IMG/VR virus record: IMGVR_UViG_3300018065_000072
Coordinates: 1 to 23,990 of that record
Length of the DNA stretch: 23,990 nt
Source: a virus
Strand: one strand, 5' to 3'
In this document: positions 7,367 to 14,771 of the stretch, in pieces
Numbering within the stretch: position 1 is the stretch's first letter
Layout of the letters: each line of letters starts with the position of its first letter
Program-made: the position numbers and the translations under genes
The notes under the pieces: generated by a model
The model's input: the letters and a program-made list of their open reading frames with translations, nothing else
Told to the model about the DNA's origin: nothing
The model's database searches: none

Positions 7367-9118
7367 ATGGCAACGAACCGTTATATTTCTCAAAAGGTTA
7401 AATCTGAACAAAATCTCTACGAAGATTTGGTCATAGAATCCTTGCAATTTTATGGACAAGACGTATACTACCTTCCTCGTGAAATTGTAAACAAAGATAG
7501 AATTTTCGTTGACGATATTCCTTCTAGATTTAGCAATGCGTATATCATCGAAATGTACATTGAAAATATTGAGGGATTTGATGGTGAAGGCGATCTCTTT
7601 ACTAAATTCGGAGTTGAACTTCGCGACCAAGCAACATTTGTTGTTGCACGTCGGCGCTGGAAACAACTTATCGGGAATAGATTAACAGAAGCAAACTTTC
7701 GACCGAGAGAAGGCGATCTTATCTATCTTCCTCTTTCAAAATCTATCTTTGAAATAAGAAAGGTTGAGACAGAGACACCATTCTATCAGTTAAGTCAACT
7801 TCCGACATTTAGAATGCAGTGTGAATTATTTGAATACAGCGATGAAGACTTTGACACAGAAATCGATGAAATCGATGAAATAGAATTTGAAGGAGCATTT
7901 CAATATGCTCTGACCATGGGAACTTCTACGGAAAACCGTGCTCAAATCTCTCTAGAAATAGACACCCAAGGTACAATTTCTCAATTAACGATCGAAAATT
8001 CAGGAAAGGGATATACATCTCCTCCTGAAATTACAGTAGATCCTGTTGATTCAGGATTCTCTAAGTTTGGAAATTCTTCTCTGAACGTTAACCTTTTCAG
8101 AGGAAAGGAAGGTTCTTATCTAAGAAATTCGAATAATGGCATCGTTGAAATGTTTGTTTATATAGATGCGCATCCTTCTGTCGGAGAAAAATCAGGTATT
8201 TTGATTACCGGTGGTGGTAACGACTCTAGCGGAAAACCACTAAGATTCGTTTATGGCGTAAATGAAGACGGAAAGATGGTCTCAAGCAGATTTGATAACC
8301 AAGGACAATCATTAAAAGTTTATGAGAATGCAATAGTACCTACTGGTTCTTGGACTCACATTCTAATAGGCGGAGACAGTTCTAATCACTACATTTATGT
8401 AGATGGCATAAAACAATTTGACAGCACACATCCAACAAATTTAGAAATGCTCACGGGTGAAGGATACTTGCTTGGTGTTTCCGCTGCGGGAACTTTCGAT
8501 AGTCAAGTTTGGAGTCCTCTTTTAGGATATATTGACGAATTCAGAGCAACAGAAGGAACGAAGGTAGAGTTGCTATCCTCTAGGTATGATTCTTCTGTTT
8601 CTTTCGATAGCGCAATAGATGTACCCACAGAGGAATTTGTTGATGACTCTACGACTGTTGCGTTGGAGCATTTAAACGGGAGCAGCATTTCTCTTCTTGC
8701 AAATATCGACTCTTCTTTGGGAGGAAGTATTTCTTCTGTCACAATTCTTGATAGTGGTGAATTTTATCTCACAACTCCGACAGTTTCGATTCCTGCGCCT
8801 TATGCAGATAGCAACTACGTCGTCGGTGAAATTGTGACTCAAGTCAATGACGATTATACAATCAGAGGCGAGGTTACTGATTGGTCAGATTCAGATAACA
8901 TTCTACAACTCGCTCATGTTGGATCGACCGATGGAAATTACCGCACATTCACGACAACTAAAAATGTTGTTGGAAGCACCTCTGGTGCTATCAGAATTCC
9001 TTCGCTAGTTCAAGAACTACAAGAGATTCAGAAAGAGTCACAAAATACTGTGTTCGATGATTTTGAAAGTGACTTCTTAGACTTCAGCGAATCTAATCCC
9101 TTCGGAGATATTCAATAA
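7367..9118 (+). CDS. gp14: Neck protein gp14 with LamG-like insertion
   Basis: 583 residues, more than twice T4 gp14 (256). Residues 1-170 are the gp14 core: RYISQKVKSEQNLYEDLVIE, QFYGQDVYYLPREIV and ELRDQATFVVARRRW. A GKGYTSPPEITVDP beta-repeat lies at about 213-226. Residues 235-405 look like a LamG/concanavalin-type jelly roll: SWTHILIGGDSSNHYIYVDG at about 327 and GYIDEFRATEG near 386. A second GEFYLTTPTVSIP repeat is at about 463. The tail EIQKESQNTVFDDFESDF is gp14-like. The extra domain would sit on the neck and could bind glycans or decorate the virion. The frame is continuous, so this is a domain insertion, not a frameshift. gp15 begins in a TAATG overlap. Confidence 0.88.
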   Translation: MATNRYISQKVKSEQNLYEDLVIESLQFYGQDVYYLPREIVNKDRIFVDDIPSRFSNAYIIEMYIENIEGFDGEGDLFTKFGVELRDQATFVVARRRWKQLIGNRLTEANFRPREGDLIYLPLSKSIFEIRKVETETPFYQLSQLPTFRMQCELFEYSDEDFDTEIDEIDEIEFEGAFQYALTMGTSTENRAQISLEIDTQGTISQLTIENSGKGYTSPPEITVDPVDSGFSKFGNSSLNVNLFRGKEGSYLRNSNNGIVEMFVYIDAHPSVGEKSGILITGGGNDSSGKPLRFVYGVNEDGKMVSSRFDNQGQSLKVYENAIVPTGSWTHILIGGDSSNHYIYVDGIKQFDSTHPTNLEMLTGEGYLLGVSAAGTFDSQVWSPLLGYIDEFRATEGTKVELLSSRYDSSVSFDSAIDVPTEEFVDDSTTVALEHLNGSSISLLANIDSSLGGSISSVTILDSGEFYLTTPTVSIPAPYADSNYVVGEIVTQVNDDYTIRGEVTDWSDSDNILQLAHVGSTDGNYRTFTTTKNVVGSTSGAIRIPSLVQELQEIQKESQNTVFDDFESDFLDFSESNPFGDIQ

Positions 9119-9903
9119 TGTTTGGAACCTGGTTTTATCATAAAAGAGTCCGAACTGCAGTCTCTGTATTTGGTTCGTTGTTTAATAATATTCATGTCCT
9201 AAGACAGAATTCTTCAGGAGAGACTGTCTCTCAGGTAAAGGTTCCTCTTTCCTATGCACCAAAGAGAAACTTCATCGAACGACTAACTGAAATGTCAAAG
9301 GGAGAGGACGCAGAAAGAAGAGTTGCAATTAAACTTCCTCGAATGTCATTTGAGATAACGAATTTGTCTTACGATTCACAGAGACAACTACCCAAAACAA
9401 ATAGTATCACTCGATCGATCGCAGGTTCTTCTACTCAGCGTAGAAAGATATTTACCTCCGTCCCTTACGATATCGATTTTCAGTTAAATATTTACGCTAA
9501 GTCACAAGACGATGCCTTGCAGATCGTTGAGCAAATTTTGCCTTACTTCAATCCTCAGTACAGCGTTTCAGTAAAACCATTTTCGGACTATCCAGAGATA
9601 CTAGAAGACGTTCCAGTAGTTCTTTCTAGTATCAGTTTCGAAGACGATTACGAAGGTGCCCTCGAGCAGAGAAGAACAATCATATACACTCTGAATTTCA
9701 GTATGAAAATTTCTTTCTATGGACCAGAGAAGGATAGTTCGATTATCCGCGAAGTCAACAACAACCTATTCAATATCGGTGCAGGTCTCGCTGATAGTGA
9801 CATTTTCATTCAAAATCTAAATATTACGCCAACTCCTTCAGGAGTGAGTCCTGATAGCGATTATGGATTCAACATTATCTATTTGGACAGCGCTGCACCA
9901 TGA
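9118..9903 (+). CDS. gp15: Tail terminator / sheath stabiliser gp15
   Basis: 261 residues against 272 in T4. The N-end MFGTWFYHKRVRTAVSVFGSLF is the family hallmark, followed by VPLSYAPKRNFIERL, RVAIKLPRMSFEI and VPYDIDFQLNIYAKSQDDALQI. In T4 a gp15 hexamer caps the contracted or extended tail and is the docking site for the neck. The start is in a TAATG overlap with gp14, with GGAG at 9104-9107. The stop shares ATGA with gp16. Confidence 0.94.
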   Translation: MFGTWFYHKRVRTAVSVFGSLFNNIHVLRQNSSGETVSQVKVPLSYAPKRNFIERLTEMSKGEDAERRVAIKLPRMSFEITNLSYDSQRQLPKTNSITRSIAGSSTQRRKIFTSVPYDIDFQLNIYAKSQDDALQIVEQILPYFNPQYSVSVKPFSDYPEILEDVPVVLSSISFEDDYEGALEQRRTIIYTLNFSMKISFYGPEKDSSIIREVNNNLFNIGAGLADSDIFIQNLNITPTPSGVSPDSDYGFNIIYLDSAAP

Positions 9904-10247
9904 AAGATGAAAAAGAAAAAATAAAAAGTGATTATGAATATTCTCGCGATACTTATTATGAACTAATAGAAAAGGGAAGGGAATCGCTTGATCTAATGAT
10001 TGAGGTAGCACGTGAGTCAGAGCATCCACGTGCGTTCGAAGTTCTATCAAACATGATAAAAAACATTTCTGATGTGAATGATAAATTAATGGACTTGAAT
10101 AAAAAGAACAAAGATATCAATAGAGAAGAAACCAAGCAAGTCGGTGCAACCACAAATAACGTATTCATTGGATCTACTACCGACTTACAGAGATTATTAC
10201 AGAATGATTCTAAGGTGATTGACGGTGAGTCTACAAGAGAAGAATAA
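9900..10247 (+). CDS. gp16: Small terminase subunit gp16
   Basis: 115 residues; T4 gp16 is 164. The conserved core is present: YEYSRDTYYELIEKGRESLD, then ASEHPRAFEVL-type ESEHPRAFEVLSNMIKNI, then DVNDKLMDLNKKNKD, a helical hairpin that oligomerises into the ring which stimulates the gp17 ATPase. The C-terminal VFIGSTTDLQRLL phrase is also family-conserved. It overlaps gp15 by 4 bases and gp17 by about 23 bases. Confidence 0.92.
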   Translation: MKDEKEKIKSDYEYSRDTYYELIEKGRESLDLMIEVARESEHPRAFEVLSNMIKNISDVNDKLMDLNKKNKDINREETKQVGATTNNVFIGSTTDLQRLLQNDSKVIDGESTREE

Positions 10248-11190
10248 TTACCTCGGTAATCCGAATGTCAAACGCGACGGCATAAAGGAAGAGTGGACCG
10301 AGGAGAAGGTTCGTGAATATGCTAAATGCATGAAGGATCCTGCATACTTTGCAAAAACCTACGTTAAAATTATATCTCTTGACAAAGGATTAGTCAACTT
10401 TAATTTATATCCTTATCAAGAAAAAATGTTTCATCACTTTAACGACAATCGGTTCTCTATTGTTCTCGCCTGTCGTCAATCAGGTAAATCCATTTCTTCG
10501 GTTGTGTACCTTCTCTGGTATTCTATCTTTCATCCAGAAAAAACTATTGCGGTCCTTGCCAACAAAGGTGCTACTGCTAGGGAGATGCTTGCTCGTGTCA
10601 CACTGGCCCTTGAAAACTTACCGTTCTTTCTTCAACCTGGTTGTCGTGCGCTTAATAAAGGATCGATTGAATTTAGCAATAATTCTCGCATCATTGCTGC
10701 TGCTACTTCTGGTAGTTCTATCCGAGGAATGTCAGTCAACCTCTTGTTCCTCGACGAGTTTGCGTTCGTGGAGCGTGCCGCTGAGTTCTATACCTCTACT
10801 TATCCCGTAATTTCTTCGGGTAAGAATACAAAGGTTATCATAACCTCTACTGCAAATGGTATTGGGAATACTTTTCACAAAATATGGGAAGGAGCAGTCC
10901 AAGGAATCAATGAATTCAAACCATTTGAAGTAAATTGGTGGGACGTGCCTGGCAGAGACGAGGAGTGGAAACGTCAAACAATAGCAAATACTTCGCAGTT
11001 GCAGTTCGACCAAGAATTTGGCAATTGCTTAGAAAGTCGTTCCCAAATAACTATTCTTATAAATAATATTATATACGAAATAAGAATAGGCGATTTATAT
11101 GACTGTATCAGAACAAGAGAAACACTTGGTCTACCTTTTGAAGAGGAAGTCAGACTCAAAGCAATACGTTGGTATCACCATACAACGTAG
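10225..11190 (+). CDS. gp17: Large terminase gp17, N-terminal (ATPase) half fused to a short N-intein
   Basis: I prefer GTG 10225 (AAGG 10212-10215, 9 bases away); TTG 10219 is the alternative. From GTG 10225, residues 1-267 are terminase: NPNVKRDGIKEEWTEEKV, Walker A CRQSGKS (83-89), Walker B LLFLDEFAF (173-181), the coupling segment KVIITSTANG and LQFDQEFGN. At codon 11026 the terminase stops matching and a new sequence begins with Cys: CLESRSQITILIN to IRIGDLYD. This aligns with the short N-intein of AceL-TerL (as I recall it, starting CVYGDTMV and ending IKIEDLYKRLA). The frame continues for about 28 further residues to TAG 11188-11190, overlapping the endonuclease gene in another frame; that tail has no obvious counterpart. 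The rest of gp17 is encoded from about 11803. Packaging activity would need trans-splicing of both halves. Confidence 0.9.
   Translation: MSLQEKNNYLGNPNVKRDGIKEEWTEEKVREYAKCMKDPAYFAKTYVKIISLDKGLVNFNLYPYQEKMFHHFNDNRFSIVLACRQSGKSISSVVYLLWYSIFHPEKTIAVLANKGATAREMLARVTLALENLPFFLQPGCRALNKGSIEFSNNSRIIAAATSGSSIRGMSVNLLFLDEFAFVERAAEFYTSTYPVISSGKNTKVIITSTANGIGNTFHKIWEGAVQGINEFKPFEVNWWDVPGRDEEWKRQTIANTSQLQFDQEFGNCLESRSQITILINNIIYEIRIGDLYDCIRTRETLGLPFEEEVRLKAIRWYHHTT
11051..11089 (+). promoter_or_regulatory. RNA hairpin predicted to hide the endonuclease ribosome-binding site
   Basis: CTATTCTTAT (11051-11060) and ATAAGAATAG (11080-11089) are a perfect 10-bp inverted repeat with a 19-base loop. The 3' arm contains most of the AGG (11088-11090) that lies 8 bases before the ATG at 11099. 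The late promoter box at 11058-11065 overlaps the end of the 5' arm and the loop. Late transcripts would begin near 11071 and lack the 5' arm. Confidence 0.72.
11058..11065 (+). promoter_or_regulatory. T4-type late promoter (TATAAATA) inside the N-intein
   Basis: An exact TATAAATA box lies within the N-intein coding sequence, 33 bases before the endonuclease ATG. It has the same TTCTTATAAATA-like context as the other late promoters of the window. It would drive the endonuclease gene and the downstream C-half of gp17 independently of the upstream operon. Confidence 0.8.
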
Positions 11191-11821
11191 GTTCAAGATT
11201 AGAATGGGCGACCACAAAAGGTCCAATCGTTTTAAGGGCGATGAGTTTGAAGTACAGATATTGGAAGAATCGCATGATAGAAATTACATTGAGAGTAGAG
11301 AAGAATATTGGATAGAAAATCTCAATACGTATCGAGATGGTTTAAACGAATCTCCTTCCGGTAAAGGGTATGGACACAATTCTCCCAATTTTACTACTCT
11401 AGGTTACAAGTTTTCCGACGAACAAAGGGATAGAATGTCTAAGTCGGCAAAAGAGCGTGCTAAAAGAGAAGGGTTTGAAGTTAGGTCGAAACGAAGCAAG
11501 GACAATTACAAGGATCCTGAATACTTGAAGAAACAAAAACAATCAAAATCCGGAAAAAGGTTAAGACCTCCAAAACTCTCAGATGATCAAGTTGACGAGA
11601 TCAGAGATACTTTCGCAAAAGAACTAGAAGAAATAAAACAAGAACTGATTTATGTTAATGAAGAAAGAAGAAAGAAAAATTCTGGTTGGAGACCGATAAC
11701 ACCGTACTCTACGTTCGCTAGAAAATACTGCGATTATTATAATGTCTCAGCAAAATGCATTGAAAATATAGTGTCTGGAAAATCAAGAACTGAGAGGCTC
11801 CCATCGATATACAAATCTTAA
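11099..11821 (+). CDS. GIY-YIG homing endonuclease between the two gp17 halves
   Basis: 240 residues in a different frame from both gp17 halves. The GIY-YIG core is residues 8-90: VYL (11-13), YVG (23-25), Arg residues near 30-35 in a segment matching the catalytic Arg region, Glu near 68 in the REEYWIENLN helix, and LNESPSGKG (82-90). A NUMOD3-like stretch follows (GYKFSDEQRDRMSKSAKER, 102-120), then a basic linker. The C-terminal STFARKYCDYYNVSAKCIENIVSGK is a helix-turn-helix of the kind homing endonucleases use to bind target DNA. It probably cuts intact gp17 alleles and spreads the split arrangement. The ribosome-binding site is weak (AGG) and lies in a hairpin. Its 5' end overlaps the N-half frame by 92 bases; its stop overlaps the start of the C-intein frame. 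Confidence 0.9.
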   Translation: MTVSEQEKHLVYLLKRKSDSKQYVGITIQRRFKIRMGDHKRSNRFKGDEFEVQILEESHDRNYIESREEYWIENLNTYRDGLNESPSGKGYGHNSPNFTTLGYKFSDEQRDRMSKSAKERAKREGFEVRSKRSKDNYKDPEYLKKQKQSKSGKRLRPPKLSDDQVDEIRDTFAKELEEIKQELIYVNEERRKKNSGWRPITPYSTFARKYCDYYNVSAKCIENIVSGKSRTERLPSIYKS

Positions 11822-12099
11822 CACCTTCTGGGTTTCAGAAGTTTCATGGTGTCAATCGTTATTGGCATGATTACGGGTTTCGTTTCGTGTTTGAAGACGG
11901 CACTGAACTCTGCACTGCAATTAATCATAAATTCTTCGTCGGAGGACGAATTCAATTTGCAAAAGAAATATTTGCTGGGGACGATATAGGAAAGGTTGTT
12001 GTTCGGAGAGAAGTTTGCGAGGGGCAATATTTTTACGACCCTTTGAACGTGGAAAACGGTAGAGTTTACAATCACGATAAACTGTTTACTTCCCACAAC
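11803..12099 (+). other. C-intein segment (IntC) of a split intein
   Basis: About 99 residues if translation starts at 11803; AceL-TerL IntC is about 104. It ends His-Asn (12094-12099) and the first extein residue is Thr (ACG 12100). The block B position usually filled by Thr (TxxH), or Ser in AceL-TerL, reads Ala in AINH. The penultimate His and terminal Asn needed for C-terminal cleavage are present. Confidence 0.82.
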
Positions 12100-12906
12100 A
12101 CGTTCTTTGGTACTGGCGACACTCTTATTAATGCAGAGACGCTTCTTTCTCTCAGAGCAAAACCACCCAAGAGCGTAAGGGAAAATGGATCCTTTTTGGT
12201 TTATGAAGAACCAGAAAGAGGGCATGAGTATATAACTCTTGTTGATGTTTCTAAAGGAAGAGGACAGGATTATTCGACGTTTAACGTCATTGACATCAGC
12301 ACAACTCCCTTTCGGCAAGTTGCTGTGTATCGGAACAACACTATTTCTCCAATACTCTTTCCAAATATTATTTATAAATACGCAACAGTTTATAACAACT
12401 CTTATGTGGTGATTGAATCAAACGATCAAGGTTCTGTTGTTTGTAATGGTCTTTACTACGACCTTGAATATGAGAACGTTCATGTCACCAGTGCAGTGAA
12501 AGCAAACTCTATTGGTATTGAAATAAATCGGAAGACAAAACGTCTTGGGTGCTCAGCAATCAAAGATATTTTAGAAAATAGAAAGTTGGACATAGTTGAC
12601 GAGAACACTATCCTAGAGATTAGCACCTTTGTTGCAAAGGGTCAATCCTACGAAGCATCTGACGGAAATCATGACGACCTCATGATGAATCTTGTCATGT
12701 TTGGATATTTTGCGTCGACGCAATTTTTCTCTGACATGACTGACATAAACCTAAAACAAATGTTATTTGAAGAAAGGATGAAAAACATAGAGGAGGATAT
12801 TCCTCCATTCGGATTCATAGACGACGGAACCTCTTATATCGAAGAGATCGAAAATAAGGAAAAGCATAACATTGCTTGGGTCGATTACGATCCGAGAGAG
12901 TTCTAA
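11803..12906 (+). CDS. gp17: C-intein fused to large terminase gp17 C-terminal (nuclease) half
   Basis: The frame is open from 11794 (after TGA 11791) to TAA 12904-12906. No ATG, GTG or TTG occurs before GTG 11887, yet the residues upstream of 11887 (IQILTPSGFQKFHGV, YGFRFVFEDG) match the C-intein of AceL-TerL, so I place the start at ATC 11803, 5 bases after GAGG (11794-11797). This is tentative. C-intein features: GTELCTAINHKFF (block B), FAKEIFAGDDIGKV, YDPLNVENGRVYN (block F) and LFTSHN (block G), cut before Thr at 12100. The extein (268 residues) starts TFFGTGDTLINAETL and carries the nuclease motifs VDVSKGRGQDYS, VVIESNDQG and GNHDDLMMNLVMFG, matching T4 gp17 Asp401, Glu458 and Asp542 regions. 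Spliced gp17 would be about 535 residues. Confidence 0.85.
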   Translation: MDIQILTPSGFQKFHGVNRYWHDYGFRFVFEDGTELCTAINHKFFVGGRIQFAKEIFAGDDIGKVVVRREVCEGQYFYDPLNVENGRVYNHDKLFTSHNTFFGTGDTLINAETLLSLRAKPPKSVRENGSFLVYEEPERGHEYITLVDVSKGRGQDYSTFNVIDISTTPFRQVAVYRNNTISPILFPNIIYKYATVYNNSYVVIESNDQGSVVCNGLYYDLEYENVHVTSAVKANSIGIEINRKTKRLGCSAIKDILENRKLDIVDENTILEISTFVAKGQSYEASDGNHDDLMMNLVMFGYFASTQFFSDMTDINLKQMLFEERMKNIEEDIPPFGFIDDGTSYIEEIENKEKHNIAWVDYDPREF

Positions 12907-12917
12907 AAAAAATATAT

Positions 12918-12925
12918 TATAAATA
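12918..12925 (+). promoter_or_regulatory. T4-type late promoter (TATAAATA) for gp18
   Basis: An exact TATAAATA lies in the 80-base gap between the gp17 C-half and gp18, preceded by an A-rich run. It is 61 bases before the gp18 ATG, which has AAGGA at 12974-12978. Confidence 0.85.
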
Positions 12926-12986
12926 AGGTTGTTGAAAATCCGTATTATGTTTCACTTATCATTCGTAAACGAAAAGGATAACAGTC

Positions 12987-14771
12987 ATGGCACTATTCTC
13001 ACCGTCTGCTTCTCCTGCAGTCACAGTTAGAGAGATTGATCTTACTGGCGTTTCGCCAAATGTAAGCACCTCTACTGGGGCATTTGTAGGAAACTTTCGT
13101 TGGGGTCCGGTAAATGATCGCACGCTAGTCGCAGACGAGTCTGGTCTAGTGACAGCATTTGCTGCTCCTGACGAAAACAATTCAGTAGATTTTCACTCTG
13201 CTGCTTACTTTCTAAGATATTCCGATTCACTCTTCATTGTTCGTGGAAATAATGGTGGTGTCAATGCTCACTCTGCCGCAGTCAAATTAAGTGACTCTGC
13301 AGTTGTAGAGAACCTAACTGATTGGGAAACTACAGTCAAAGGTGCAGTAGGCGAATCCGGACTTAAAACTGGTTCTTTCATTGCAAAGTATCCTGGTTCG
13401 CTCGGTAATGCTCTCAGCGTTTCTTTCTGCCCTGCTAATGATTCCGCTGGTGCTAACTACTTCGGTGCCTGGTCTTATGCGAACTCCTTCGATGGTGCTC
13501 CTGGAACTTCTACTTGGGCAGCTGCTCGTGGTGGTTCTAAAGACGAGGTTCACGTTGCGGTTATTGACCGAACTGGTGCGTTTACAGGAACTCCAAACAC
13601 GGTTCTTGAAACGTTCCCTTATCTCTCAGTTGCCAAAAACGCAGTGACACCAGATGGTTCTCCGAACTACATTTCTGACGTAATCAACAATCGTTCTCAG
13701 TATGTTTGGAACGGATACTTCGGTGACGACTCTGCTTTCGGTTCTTCTTACGAAAATATTGGTCAGAACTGGGGTAAGACTACTAGCGTAGATTCTAACG
13801 TTGATTATAGTGTCGGAACAAGTGCTTGGACAGACACTGTTTCTAAGATTAACCTTGGTGGTGGTGTTGCTTCTTCTGCCCTAACTGTTGGACAAATTGC
13901 TACAGCGTTCGATAAGTTTGAAGACACAGAAACTGTTACTGTCGACTTCCTTATCGCCCCTCAAGTTACCGATGATTCTGATGCAGCAACTGTAATCAAC
14001 GACATAGTTTCGATTGCTGCTGCTCGAAAAGATTGCGTTGTTACTGCTTCTCCAAACAGAGCAGCAGTAGTTGGTAATGCTAATCCGGTAACTGCAACTG
14101 TTACGTTTGCGAGTGCACTAACTAGATCTTCATACTTGATCGTTGATAATAACTACTTGAAAGTTTTCGACAAGTATAACGATCAATATGTAAACATTCC
14201 GGCTGCTTCTAGCACTGCGGGAATCATGGCGGCAACGGACCTTGTTGCAGCACCTTGGTTCTCTCCTGCAGGACAAAGAAGAGGCAATTATCTCGGAATT
14301 ACGGATATTGTAACAAACCCGAATAAAACACAAAGAGATACTCTCTATAAAGCAGGAATCAACCCAATTGCGAACATTCCTGGATCTGGCGTTATTCTCT
14401 TTGGAGATAAGACGTTTGAAGGTAGACCTTCTGCATTCGACAGAATTAATGTTCGTCGTCTCTTCCTTGCGATTGAGCGTTCGATTGCTCAAGCAGGTAA
14501 GAATATCATGTTCGAATTCAATGACGAGTTTACTCGTGCCGAATTCGTAAACGTTGTTGAACCTTTGCTTCGTGAGATTCGCGGTCGTAGAGGTATCACT
14601 GACTTCAGAGTCGTTTGTGACGAAACAAACAATACTCCTGCTGTCATCGATAGAAATGAATTTGTTGCAAGCATCTTCATCAAACCTGCTCGTTCAATTA
14701 ACTTCGTGACGCTAAACTTCGTCGCAGTGAGAACAGGTGTTGAGTTTGAAGAAGTTGTTGGCACGGTTTAA
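12987..14771 (+). CDS. gp18: Tail sheath protein gp18
   Basis: 594 residues; T4 gp18 is 659. The N-end LFSPSASPAVTVREIDLTGV and TGAFVGNFRWGPVNDRTLV are characteristic of gp18. The C-terminal region GINPIANIPGSGVILFGDKT, RRLFLAIERSIAQAGKNIMFE and LREIRGRRGITDFRVVCD is the conserved contractile-sheath core that packs on the tube. Shorter protruding middle domains explain the length difference. It has its own late promoter and a good AAGGA site, in line with high copy number (138 per T4 tail). The tube gene follows 17 bases later. Confidence 0.96.
   Translation: MALFSPSASPAVTVREIDLTGVSPNVSTSTGAFVGNFRWGPVNDRTLVADESGLVTAFAAPDENNSVDFHSAAYFLRYSDSLFIVRGNNGGVNAHSAAVKLSDSAVVENLTDWETTVKGAVGESGLKTGSFIAKYPGSLGNALSVSFCPANDSAGANYFGAWSYANSFDGAPGTSTWAAARGGSKDEVHVAVIDRTGAFTGTPNTVLETFPYLSVAKNAVTPDGSPNYISDVINNRSQYVWNGYFGDDSAFGSSYENIGQNWGKTTSVDSNVDYSVGTSAWTDTVSKINLGGGVASSALTVGQIATAFDKFEDTETVTVDFLIAPQVTDDSDAATVINDIVSIAAARKDCVVTASPNRAAVVGNANPVTATVTFASALTRSSYLIVDNNYLKVFDKYNDQYVNIPAASSTAGIMAATDLVAAPWFSPAGQRRGNYLGITDIVTNPNKTQRDTLYKAGINPIANIPGSGVILFGDKTFEGRPSAFDRINVRRLFLAIERSIAQAGKNIMFEFNDEFTRAEFVNVVEPLLREIRGRRGITDFRVVCDETNNTPAVIDRNEFVASIFIKPARSINFVTLNFVAVRTGVEFEEVVGTV

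Larger units (their letters stand above)
11026..11103 (+). other. N-intein segment (IntN) of a split intein
   Basis: The segment begins with TGC (Cys1, splice junction Asn|Cys) and runs through block-A-like CLESRSQITI to IRIGDLYD, 26 residues. Compared with the 25-residue AceL-TerL IntN there are about 4 extra residues (INNI) exactly where the DNA holds a late promoter. The 3' limit of the functional IntN is inferred; the reading frame itself continues to 11190. Confidence 0.8.

Noticed and set aside
11785-11825. Minus-1 frameshift from the endonuclease gene into the C-intein frame
   Set aside because: The frames overlap in the right sense, but the codons before the stop (ATA TAC AAA TCT TAA) hold no standard slippery heptamer and no clear downstream stimulator.
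11026-12099. Group I intron with a GIY-YIG gene interrupting gp17
   Set aside because: GIY-YIG genes often sit in introns, but both flanks encode intein motifs in frame with terminase (Cys1 start, SHN|Thr end, block B and F-like sequence). I saw no conserved intron core, although I could not fold the RNA.
11818-12318. Minus-strand 166-codon frame across the C-intein
   Set aside because: Antisense to well-supported intein and nuclease coding sequence. It has no recognisable protein motifs.
12373-12380. TATAAATA inside the gp17 C-half
   Set aside because: An exact late box, but no gene starts within several hundred bases downstream and it encodes conserved terminase residues (IYKYA). gp18 has its own box at 12918.
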